From NCBI GenBank assembly GCA_902762375.1, contig CACWNY010000011.1, forward strand, positions 1-36,799: a stretch of DNA of 36,799 nt, written 5' to 3'. The translations under genes and the position numbers were made by a program. This DNA comes from an uncultured Ruminococcus sp. GTDB lineage: Bacteria; Bacillota; Clostridia; Oscillospirales; Acutalibacteraceae. Shown here piece after piece: positions 23,390-31,408 of the stretch; position 1 is the stretch's first letter; the number at the start of each line of letters is the position of its first letter. The notes under the pieces were generated by a model, which did not search any database, was not told the origin of the DNA, and saw nothing but the letters and a program-made list of their open reading frames with translations.

Positions 23390-24916
23390 TTATTTATGTT
23401 TCTTCTGGTAAAGACGATAAATTTTATCTTTTCCATCTTCATCATAGAAAACTGTCTTTTCAGCGACTTTTTCGTATTTAGCGTCATCAATTTCCATATC
23501 TATAGCAACGATAAATTTTCCTCTGCCTTGCTGAATATACTGCATCTGTCCGTTATACACTTCTTGATAGGCAGAGTTCAGCTTACAAAAATAACGACAG
23601 TTCGGAACAATATCACATACGGTATAAAAACCACTGTCCAGAAATCCTACATTAAGTAATGTGGGATTTTTTTCTTTTTCGATAATTTCTTTGAATTGAT
23701 ATTGTACCAGTTCGTCCTGTTTCGTGTGCATAAAATCGGTATTGTAAGAAAGCAGATACGCACCGCTAAGACTGACAATTACCGCTAAACAGGAAACCAG
23801 AACAGTATAAAGATTTTTTTTCAGAGAAAGTTTCGGTAAAGAAAATTTCAGATATACAAACCGTCCAAAGAGATAAAGAGCGATAAAACCAAACACGGTA
23901 AATATGGAAAGCGGTACAGAATAATAGACAAATCCGTTTCCACCACCGAAAATAAAAATTATCATACTTAAAAAGATGATATACATACTGATTTTCTGTT
24001 TTTTGCCTTTGACAAACAACATTCCGAAAAATCCTATACAGAGTATACCTGTAAAGCGTTTATAGTTGTCGGTCAAAGACACTCTGGTGAAAGTATAGAT
24101 ATGGTCAAAAATAACACGGAATTTTTCGGTGAAAGAAAGATTTTTACCTGTATTGGAGTAGGAAACTATGTTTTTGTAGAAATACACTTCCCAGAGATAA
24201 GCCAAAGAGCGATGATACGCAAAGTAGATAATAATGGGTACAGTAACAGTGGCTACACCAAGTATGATATATAGGAAAGTTCTGCCAATCGTTTTCCATT
24301 GTCTTTCTTTTATCAGCCATAACAAAGGCACAATTATCCAGCCGATAAAAAATCCCAACATAGTATATTTTATCCACAAAATACACGCCGACACAACACC
24401 TACATAAAACAGTTGTTGATTATCCAGCCATTTACCTGTTTTAAAGGCTTTTGTCGAAAGATATAACGCATAGGCAAGCAACGGCAAACACAGTTCTTCA
24501 GCACTATCCCCTTTACAGAATGCCCTTGATGAATAAATCAAGACAGAACACAACGAAGCAGTGAATACAGCAAAACGGATATCTGTATATAATGTAAGGA
24601 TTTTGATATTGATAAACAGAAAGAATGTCCCTGCAATCACCTCAAGGAAAAATACACCGATAAAAGTAGTATGCGAAATGTGATAGGCAAACATATGCAA
24701 AAGATATAACAAAATACCTTTCTGTTCAAAAATATCCCGATAGACAATCTGACCGTTAGCCATAGCTTTTCCCACAGTGAAAAAACACTGTGCGTCTACC
24801 CAGTCGTTCATAGGATAAAGAAAAGATGAGCGTGTACAAATCATCAGTATTAAGAATGAACTCACTGCCGAAAACAGAAGTAAGAAGACATTGTTGTGTT
24901 GATTGGTTTTCATCAT
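23390..24916 (-). CDS. GT-C-like multi-pass membrane protein, tandem paralogue 1
   Basis: About 508 residues with a dozen membrane segments. The first outside loop reads YPMNDWVDAQCFFTVGKAMANG and is followed by IVYRDIFEQKG, resembling GT39/PMT-type GT-C glycosyltransferases that use polyprenyl-phosphate sugars, with acidic loop residues in the expected place. The C-terminal soluble domain has DSGFYTVCDIVPNCRYFCKLN. The ATG at 24916 follows AAGGAG, which is contributed by the last codons of the upstream paralogue. The N-terminal half is nearly identical to paralogue 2, while the C-terminal third differs. Sugar and acceptor are unknown. Confidence 0.72.
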   Translation of the reverse strand: MMKTNQHNNVFLLLFSAVSSFLILMICTRSSFLYPMNDWVDAQCFFTVGKAMANGQIVYRDIFEQKGILLYLLHMFAYHISHTTFIGVFFLEVIAGTFFLFINIKILTLYTDIRFAVFTASLCSVLIYSSRAFCKGDSAEELCLPLLAYALYLSTKAFKTGKWLDNQQLFYVGVVSACILWIKYTMLGFFIGWIIVPLLWLIKERQWKTIGRTFLYIILGVATVTVPIIIYFAYHRSLAYLWEVYFYKNIVSYSNTGKNLSFTEKFRVIFDHIYTFTRVSLTDNYKRFTGILCIGFFGMLFVKGKKQKISMYIIFLSMIIFIFGGGNGFVYYSVPLSIFTVFGFIALYLFGRFVYLKFSLPKLSLKKNLYTVLVSCLAVIVSLSGAYLLSYNTDFMHTKQDELVQYQFKEIIEKEKNPTLLNVGFLDSGFYTVCDIVPNCRYFCKLNSAYQEVYNGQMQYIQQGRGKFIVAIDMEIDDAKYEKVAEKTVFYDEDGKDKIYRLYQKKHK

Positions 24917-24920
24917 AAAC

Positions 24921-26459
24921 TTACTCCTTTTTGGCAATGGATCTCAGACGGTAAAGGTTATATATTCCTTTCATACGGCTGTCATCAAATTTTTCGGTAG
25001 CGACAAGTTCATAATTATCGTGGTGCAACTCTCCTGCATAAACAACAACAAACATTCCCTCACCATTGTCTAAATATTGTTGCTGTCCTTCTTTAATTTC
25101 GGGTAAGTTGATATTCAGTCCACAGAAATATTTACAGTTCGGTACAATATCACACACAGAATAAAATCCTCCGTCCAGTCCGCCAAACTGTAACAGTGTG
25201 GGATTTGTTTCTTGTTGTATGATTTCTTTAAAACGATACTGCGGTGTATCCTCTTTCTGATATTTCATAAAATCAATATTATAGGAAAACTTCACTGACA
25301 AACATAAAGCAATAACAATAGTAAATATCCCTGTTATTACTGTATAGATAGGATTTTGAAAATCTTTCCACCATGTATTTTGACGATATTTTTTGCGGAT
25401 AATCCATCGTATCAGTAAATACGGTGGAATACAACCAAATACGGAAAATACAGAAAGAGGAAGAGGATAATAGTCAAATACATTTCCTCCACCATAGATA
25501 AATAATGTGGAGGTCAAAAACATTATATAAATGCTTAATTTTTGCTTTTTACCTTTCATAAACAAAAATCCTATCAAGCCTATGAGCAGTAGTCCTGTAA
25601 ATCTTTGCAAATTATTTAGAAAAGCATATTTGGTAAGCATAGCTGTTTTCTGAATTATCACTACGATTTTCTGAGGTAAAGATAAATCCTTATCTATGTG
25701 TGAATATCCAAATATATTTTTATAAAAATAAACTTCCCATAAATCACTCAAAGCATGGTTTACAGCAAAATAAAGTATTATCGGTAAAGTAACAACAAAA
25801 ACACCGAGTATTATATAGAGAAAAGTTTTGCCAATAGCCTTCCACTGTTTTTCTTTTATCAGCCATAACAACGGCACAATTATCCAGCCGATAAAAAATC
25901 CCAGCATCGTATATTTTATCCATAGCACACATGCCGATACTATACCTACACAAAACAGTTGTTTCCCAGTAAGCCATTTACCATTTTTAAAGGCTTTTGT
26001 TGAAAGGTATAACGCATAAGCAAGCAATGGCAAACACAGTTCTTCAGCACTGTCACCTTCACAAAATGCCATTGATGAATAAACCGACATCGAACATAAT
26101 ACCGCCGAAAATACAGCAAAACGGATATCCGTATACAGTGTAAGAATTTTTATATTGATAAACAGAAAAGCTGTTCCTGCCATGACTTCCAGAAAAAATA
26201 CACCAATAAAAGTGGTATGTGACACAAAATATGTCAACATATGTAAAAAATACAACAATACACCCTTTTGTTCAAAAATATCCCGATAGACAATCTGTCC
26301 GTTAGCCATAGCTTTTCCCACAGTGAAGAAACATTGTGCATCTACCCAGTTGTTCATAGGATATAGAAATGATGAGCGTGTACAAATCATCAGTATTAAA
26401 AATGAACTCACTGCTGAAAACAGAAGTAAAAAAAGTTTACTTTTTTGATTGATTTTCAT
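24921..26459 (-). CDS. GT-C-like multi-pass membrane protein, tandem paralogue 2
   Basis: About 512 residues with the same layout as its neighbours: the acidic loop (YPMNNWVDAQCFFTVGKAMANG), a central ILYFAVNHALSDLWEVYFYKN segment, and a C-terminal domain with FGGLDGGFYSVCDIVPNCKYF. Its N-terminus matches paralogue 1, while its C-terminus is almost identical to paralogue 3, so it is a mosaic of the two. The ATG at 26459 uses an AAAAGGAG site formed by the end of paralogue 3, whose last residues SIAKKE are also its own last residues. It stops 4 bases before paralogue 1 starts. Confidence 0.72.
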   Translation of the reverse strand: MKINQKSKLFLLLFSAVSSFLILMICTRSSFLYPMNNWVDAQCFFTVGKAMANGQIVYRDIFEQKGVLLYFLHMLTYFVSHTTFIGVFFLEVMAGTAFLFINIKILTLYTDIRFAVFSAVLCSMSVYSSMAFCEGDSAEELCLPLLAYALYLSTKAFKNGKWLTGKQLFCVGIVSACVLWIKYTMLGFFIGWIIVPLLWLIKEKQWKAIGKTFLYIILGVFVVTLPIILYFAVNHALSDLWEVYFYKNIFGYSHIDKDLSLPQKIVVIIQKTAMLTKYAFLNNLQRFTGLLLIGLIGFLFMKGKKQKLSIYIMFLTSTLFIYGGGNVFDYYPLPLSVFSVFGCIPPYLLIRWIIRKKYRQNTWWKDFQNPIYTVITGIFTIVIALCLSVKFSYNIDFMKYQKEDTPQYRFKEIIQQETNPTLLQFGGLDGGFYSVCDIVPNCKYFCGLNINLPEIKEGQQQYLDNGEGMFVVVYAGELHHDNYELVATEKFDDSRMKGIYNLYRLRSIAKKE

Positions 26460-26466
26460 TACAGAA

Positions 26467-28014
26467 TTACTCCTTTTTGGCAATGGACTTCAGGCGATAA
26501 AGGTTATATAGTCTTTCCATATGACCGTCATCAAATTTTTCTGTTGCAACAAGTTCATAATTATCGTGGTGCAACTCTCCTCCACGAACAACAATAAACA
26601 TTCCCTCACCATTATCGACATATCGTTGTTGTCCCTCACTAATTTCGGGTAAGTCGATATTCAGTCCACAGAAATATTTACAGTTCGGTACAATATCACA
26701 TACCGAATAAAATCCTCCGTCCAGTCCGCCAAACTGTAACAGTGTGGGATTTTTTTCTTGACAAATAATTTCTTTTAATTTGTATTGGGGTAAATCTTCC
26801 TGACGGTAATCCATAAAATAGACATTTCGACCAAATGATTTAGCAAAAAATACTGTTCCGATAACTGTAGCTACCGCTACAAGACTTTGCAAAGCAATTT
26901 TGAATTTGGTCTTATTGGCGAACTTGTCAGCCGAAATAATTTTGCGTAAAATTCTGTCTGTCAGTACAGCAACAACAATATAGCCAAAAACAGAAAACAC
27001 CGAAAGTGCAATACAATAATAGCCGAAATATCGTGATGTGCCGAAAATAGTAAACACCAGAAAAGCAAAACAAGTATAAATATGTCCTTTCTGTTGCCAG
27101 CCCTTTAGCGGTAAAAATCCGACAAGACCTATAAATATCATCACTGAGAAAGATTTATTATCCAGCATAGAAATATACATATTTCGGTAAATACACTGGA
27201 TAAAGGATAATTCTTCATTGAAATTGGTTTTGGTCGAATAAACAAAGATATTGTTGTAAAAATAGACTTTCCACAAATCACCTATAGCATTGTTAAACAG
27301 GAAATACAAAATTATTGGTAAGGAAATTATCCCTACACCCAGTGAAATAAAAACGAATGTCTGCCAAATCATGCTGTACTGTTTTTTTATGATAAGCCAT
27401 ATCACGGGAACGATTATCCAGCCAATGAAAAAGCCGAGCATGGTATACTTTATCCACAAAACATATCCTGACACAATCCCTACGATAATCAGTGCTTTTT
27501 TTGAGAAATACTTATCCGTTTTAAAGGCTTTTGCCGAAAGATAAAACATAAAGGCAAATACAGGCATACAGAGTTCTTCGGCACTGTCACCGCTGTCGAA
27601 TGCCAAAGAGGAATATATCATTACTGAACACATGGGAGCAAACAGAAACGCATAAATCTGATGAACATATAAGGCAATCGTTTTCATATTGAAGAACATA
27701 AAGAGAGTTCCTGCAATTACCTCAAGAATGAACACACCCATAAAAGTGGTATGCGAAACAAAATATGACAGCATATGTAAAAAATACAACAGTACACCTT
27801 TTTGTTCAAAAATATCTTTATAGACAACCTGTCCGTTTCCCATTGCTTTTCCTACGGTGAAGAAACACTGTGCATCTGTCCAGTCATTCATAGGATATAG
27901 AAATGACGAGCGTGTACAAATCATCAGCAACAAAAATGAACTTACTGCAGAAAACAGAAAAAACAGTAGGTTTTGTTTTGTTGTTTTATTGGGTGAAGCT
28001 GTGGATTTTTTCAT
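26467..28014 (-). CDS. GT-C-like multi-pass membrane protein, tandem paralogue 3 (first in the row)
   Basis: The 515-residue protein has the shared motifs YPMNDWTDAQCFFTVGKAM and VVYKDIFEQKG in the first outside loop, a dozen membrane segments, and the C-terminal soluble block ending LYRLKSIAKKE. It is the most distant of the three in the N-terminal half and middle. Its ATG lies 12 bases after leuD, with only a weak GGGG site, suggesting reading from the leuCD message. The family role (lipid-linked sugar transfer at the cell surface) is inferred. Confidence 0.72.
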   Translation of the reverse strand: MKKSTASPNKTTKQNLLFFLFSAVSSFLLLMICTRSSFLYPMNDWTDAQCFFTVGKAMGNGQVVYKDIFEQKGVLLYFLHMLSYFVSHTTFMGVFILEVIAGTLFMFFNMKTIALYVHQIYAFLFAPMCSVMIYSSLAFDSGDSAEELCMPVFAFMFYLSAKAFKTDKYFSKKALIIVGIVSGYVLWIKYTMLGFFIGWIIVPVIWLIIKKQYSMIWQTFVFISLGVGIISLPIILYFLFNNAIGDLWKVYFYNNIFVYSTKTNFNEELSFIQCIYRNMYISMLDNKSFSVMIFIGLVGFLPLKGWQQKGHIYTCFAFLVFTIFGTSRYFGYYCIALSVFSVFGYIVVAVLTDRILRKIISADKFANKTKFKIALQSLVAVATVIGTVFFAKSFGRNVYFMDYRQEDLPQYKLKEIICQEKNPTLLQFGGLDGGFYSVCDIVPNCKYFCGLNIDLPEISEGQQRYVDNGEGMFIVVRGGELHHDNYELVATEKFDDGHMERLYNLYRLKSIAKKE

Positions 28015-28026
28015 GGATAAACCCCA

Positions 28027-28509
28027 TTATTTCGTGATAGAATTAATCAGACCACCTTTTTGGATAATGTTCTGAATAAATTCAGGGAAAGGCTGTGCCT
28101 GATAAGTTTTACCTGTAGTTTCATTAGTGATAACACCCGTATCAAAGTTCACGCTGACGGTATCACCGTTTTTAATGTCACGGCTTGCCTCGTCACATTC
28201 CAGAATAGGCAAGCCTATATTAATGGCATTGCGATAAAAAATTCTGGCAAAGGTTGAAGCAATAACACAGGAAATTCCTGACGCTTTGATAGCAATAGGA
28301 GCGTGTTCTCTTGACGAACCGCAACCGAAATTCTTTTCGGCAACCATAATATCACCGTCACGGACATTTTTTGTAAAGTCAATATCAATATCTTCCATAC
28401 AGTGTTTAGCAAGTTCTGAATGAGAAGCTGTGTTGAGATATCTTGCGGGGATAATAACATCTGTATCTACATTATCACCGTATTTATGTACTGTACCTTT
28501 TGCAATCAT
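28027..28509 (-). CDS. leuD: 3-isopropylmalate dehydratase small subunit
   Basis: The 160-residue subunit has [15 protein letters not shown] at the start and [18 protein letters not shown] near residue 55, the swivelling-domain motifs of isopropylmalate isomerase. With LeuC it converts 2-isopropylmalate to 3-isopropylmalate in leucine synthesis. The ATG at 28509 starts the conserved sequence, with GGAG 11 bases upstream; a longer frame to 28560 runs into leuC. It follows leuC by 19 bases. Neither leuA nor leuB is nearby. Confidence 0.95.
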   Translation of the reverse strand: MIAKGTVHKYGDNVDTDVIIPARYLNTASHSELAKHCMEDIDIDFTKNVRDGDIMVAEKNFGCGSSREHAPIAIKASGISCVIASTFARIFYRNAINIGLPILECDEASRDIKNGDTVSVNFDTGVITNETTGKTYQAQPFPEFIQNIIQKGGLINSITK

Positions 28510-28528
28510 AATCCAAATAACTCCTTTC

Positions 28529-29797
28529 TTATTCACCGCATATATCTTCAGGATTAGCAATGTAACCCGCTATAGCACTTGCGGCAGCTACTGCTGGGGA
28601 AGCAAGATAAATTTCAGAATCCACATGACCCATTCTGCCAACAAAATTACGGTTAGTGGTAGAAACTGCTCTTTCACCCTGTGCCAGTACACCCATATGA
28701 CCGCCAAGACAAGGACCACAAGTCGGTGTGGAAACAATCGCACCTGCACCAACAAAAATATCGAACAATCCTTCGTGCATAGCGTCCAGCCAGATTTTCT
28801 GCGTTGCGGGAATAACGATACAACGCACTCCTTTGGCAAGTTTTCTACCTTTCATAATTTCCGCAGCGGCACGCAAATCAGAAATTCTGCCGTTGGTACA
28901 TGAACCGATAACAACCTGCTGAATAGCTATTTTTTCAATTTCGTCAATGGTCTTTGTATTTTCGGGCAAGTGCGGAAAAGCAACAGTCGGTTTCAGTTGT
29001 GACAAATCCACTGTATATTCTTCATCATATTCTGCGTCCTCATCAGCCGTGTATTCCACAGGTGTTCCCTGAAATCTTCCGTTGACATATTCTCTTGTCA
29101 CATCGTCAACAGGGAATATACCGTTTTTCGCTCCTGCTTCGATAGCCATATTGGCAATGCAAAGTCTGTCGTCAATATTCAGATACTTAAGTCCCTCTCC
29201 AAAAAATTCCATAGACTTGTATAATGCACCGTCTACACCAATCATACCGATAATATGCAAAATGACATCTTTACCGCTGACATATTTGTTCGGCTTACCT
29301 GTCAGATTGAATTTAATGGCTGACGGTACTTTAAACCATGCTTTACCGCTAATCATACCTGCCGCCATATCCGTTGAACCGACACCTGTAGAAAATGCCC
29401 CTAATGCTCCATAGGTACAGGTATGGGAATCTGCACCGATACAAAGGCTTCCAGGACCTACAAGACCTTTTTCGGGCAGAAGTGCGTGTTCGATACCCAT
29501 TTCACCAACATCCATAAAATTTTTGATATCGTATTTTCCTGCAAATTTTCTCACTTGTAAACAGTGCTGAGCAGACTTAATATCCTTGTTCGGGGTAAAA
29601 TGGTCCATAATCATAGCAATCTTTGTATTGTCAAAAACAGCATTAGCTTTGCAATCCTCAAACACATTGATGGCTACAGGAGAAGTTACATCATTTCCCA
29701 ATACCATATCCAGATTTGCCTCAATAAGCTGACCTGCTTTTACTTCAGGCAGATTGGCATGAGCCGCCAGAATTTTCTGTGACATTGTCATACCCAT
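28529..29797 (-). CDS. leuC: 3-isopropylmalate dehydratase large subunit
   Basis: The 422-residue aconitase-family subunit has [33 protein letters not shown], and the iron-sulphur cysteines in [11 protein letters not shown] and [10 protein letters not shown]. It is the shorter (about 420 residue) archaeal/clostridial type. The ATG at 29797 follows GGAGG by 8 bases; the TTG 15 bases earlier overlaps that site. No leucine T-box or leader peptide was seen upstream, and the promoter is unclear, since R10 begins about 100 bases further. Confidence 0.95.
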   Translation of the reverse strand: MGMTMSQKILAAHANLPEVKAGQLIEANLDMVLGNDVTSPVAINVFEDCKANAVFDNTKIAMIMDHFTPNKDIKSAQHCLQVRKFAGKYDIKNFMDVGEMGIEHALLPEKGLVGPGSLCIGADSHTCTYGALGAFSTGVGSTDMAAGMISGKAWFKVPSAIKFNLTGKPNKYVSGKDVILHIIGMIGVDGALYKSMEFFGEGLKYLNIDDRLCIANMAIEAGAKNGIFPVDDVTREYVNGRFQGTPVEYTADEDAEYDEEYTVDLSQLKPTVAFPHLPENTKTIDEIEKIAIQQVVIGSCTNGRISDLRAAAEIMKGRKLAKGVRCIVIPATQKIWLDAMHEGLFDIFVGAGAIVSTPTCGPCLGGHMGVLAQGERAVSTTNRNFVGRMGHVDSEIYLASPAVAAASAIAGYIANPEDICGE

Positions 29798-29895
29798 AAT
29801 ATCATCCTCCAATTACATTGATAAAAAATATTATGTCATATTGCTTGCTAAAAGAATGTAAAGTATGTTACAATCTAAGCGGGTTTATCTCATCA

Positions 29896-30169
29896 GTCGG
29901 GGGACAGTGTCCCCGAACCTCTGTTCAAGGGCTGCCGCCCTTGAAAATCCCGCCCACTTTTTTGAAAAAAAGTGGACAAAAAACTTTTATGGCTCACTTC
30001 GTTCGAAAATCTCTATCTAAGATTTAGCTGTGACAATTAAAAGTTTTTGTCGAACTTTTGAGGGCAAGTTCGTGGGGTCAAGGGGCTTCGCCCCTTGTGG
30101 GATTTTTAAGGGCGAAACCCTTAAACGCATCAAAATTCAAACAAAATTTGCGTAAGCAAATTTTGACAA
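29896..30169. repeat. Head-to-head pair of hairpin-chain repeats R10
   Basis: A left half with GGGGACAGTGTCCCC, H3 as TTCAAGGGC/GCCCTTGAA and H1 meets a right half with H1 arms CGAAC (damaged loop), H2, H3 and H4 (CAAAATTTGCGTAAGCAAATTTTG without its last bases paired perfectly). The centre is GGCTCACTTCGTTCGA then TATCTAAGATTTAGC. The arrangement is the same as R5. It fills the 410-base gap between divergent leuC and the AEC gene. Confidence 0.85.
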
Positions 30170-30207
30170 TATAAAATCACAAGATTTTATCAGGAAAGGT
30201 GAAAAAA

Positions 30208-31137
30208 ATGGTTATTGATTATTTTCTGAAAGTAGGAGAACAGGTATTAGTGCTGTTTGTTTTGATAGGAATAGGATATCTTTGCGGAAAAGTGGGATTT
30301 CTTGACAAACATACGACAAAAAAAATAACAGATATTGTTTTATATGTCGTCACACCGTGTGTCATCATTCACGCCTATCAGATGGAATATAAGCCATCTA
30401 TACTGGTTAATTTAGGAATCACTGCATTATGTGCGATAGGTGTACATTTATTATCAGTGGTGATTGTCGGGATTGTTTTCCGTAAAATGCCTGATAACAA
30501 AAGAGAGGTATTGAAATTTGGTAGTGTATTTTCAAATTGTGGATTTATGTCGTTTCCGCTACAACAGGCAATTCTGGGAAATGAAGGAATTTTATATGGT
30601 GCAGCATTTGTAGGGGTATTCAATCTTTTTGTATGGAGTTATGGTGTCGTCTGTATGAGTGGTGACCGTAAAAATTTTTCTATGAAAAAGATTATGTTCA
30701 ATCCTGGAATATTAGGGGTATTTATTGCCTTGTTATTATTTTTATTTTCGGCAAAACTGCCAGCGATTATCGGTTCTCCTGTGGGATATCTTGCCAATCT
30801 CAATACACCTTTACCCATGCTGATTATCGGATATTATCTTTCTCAGACAAAACTGACAGACGGTCTGAAAGATAAATATGCGTGGTTAGCTGCTGTTATC
30901 AGACTGATTGTTATTCCTGTAATAAGTATTGGGACAATGATTTTGTTGAATATCAAAGATATTACGCTGATTACCGTAGCTATTTCAGTTTCTGCTCCTG
31001 TTGCTGCCACAACAACCATGTTTGCTACAAAATTTGATAAAAATACTGCATTATCCGTCAATCTGGTATCATTGTCTACTGTATTATCCATCATTACGAT
31101 GTCCTGTATTGTTGCCGTTTCACAGATTTTCGCTTAA
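30208..31137 (+). CDS. AEC-family (auxin efflux carrier-like) transporter
   Basis: The 309-residue protein has ten membrane segments in two five-helix halves. It starts with LVLFVLIGIGYLCGKVGFLD, the AEC opening in which a helix is followed by LDKHTTKKITDIVLYVVTPC, and ends with the second half containing SAPVAATTTMFATKFD, typical of the broken helix. AEC members in bacteria export malate, malonate or similar acids; the substrate here is unknown. ATG 30208 is chosen with AGGAAAGG about 9 bases before; a GTG 9 bases upstream is inside that site. Confidence 0.88.
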   Translation: MVIDYFLKVGEQVLVLFVLIGIGYLCGKVGFLDKHTTKKITDIVLYVVTPCVIIHAYQMEYKPSILVNLGITALCAIGVHLLSVVIVGIVFRKMPDNKREVLKFGSVFSNCGFMSFPLQQAILGNEGILYGAAFVGVFNLFVWSYGVVCMSGDRKNFSMKKIMFNPGILGVFIALLLFLFSAKLPAIIGSPVGYLANLNTPLPMLIIGYYLSQTKLTDGLKDKYAWLAAVIRLIVIPVISIGTMILLNIKDITLITVAISVSAPVAATTTMFATKFDKNTALSVNLVSLSTVLSIITMSCIVAVSQIFA

Positions 31138-31142
31138 AGTTG

Positions 31143-31271
31143 TCATTATTTTCTAAAATGCGTAATGATAAAAAACTTATAGCTATGACAATTAAAAGTT
31201 TTTGTCCACTTTTTTCAAAAAGTGGGCAGGGTCAAGGGGCGGCAGCCCCTTGTGGGATTTTAAAGGGCAAA
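31143..31271 (+). repeat. Hairpin-chain repeat R11, 3' truncated
   Basis: A plus-oriented copy with the longer 5' part (TTATTTTCTAAAATGCGTAATG, shared with R3), H1 and H2 (AAGGGGCGGCAGCCCCTT). H3 stops after its left arm AAAGGGC, and the sequence continues as unrelated DNA. The rest of the gap up to 31408 holds a promoter only. Confidence 0.85.
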
Positions 31272-31356
31272 GATTTTTGTCTATTTATTCCATAAACATT
31301 GTATGTTTCTTGTTGATTATATCTCCATAATCGTTATTTCATTTTGGCGATATTTA

Positions 31357-31365
31357 TGGTATAAT
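31357..31365 (+). promoter_or_regulatory. Extended -10 promoter for the glycerophosphotransferase gene
   Basis: TGGTATAAT is an extended -10. A weak TTCATT lies 17 bases upstream. The leader is about 35 bases. Confidence 0.6.
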
Positions 31366-31408
31366 AGCGAAGAGTGAATTTTTATTTTTCAGGAGTAATG
31401 AATGAGCT

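Noticed and set aside
29798..29895. Possible leucine leader or T-box before leuC
   Set aside because: No run of Leu codons, no T-box motif and no terminator hairpin in these bases; beyond them only a repeat pair.
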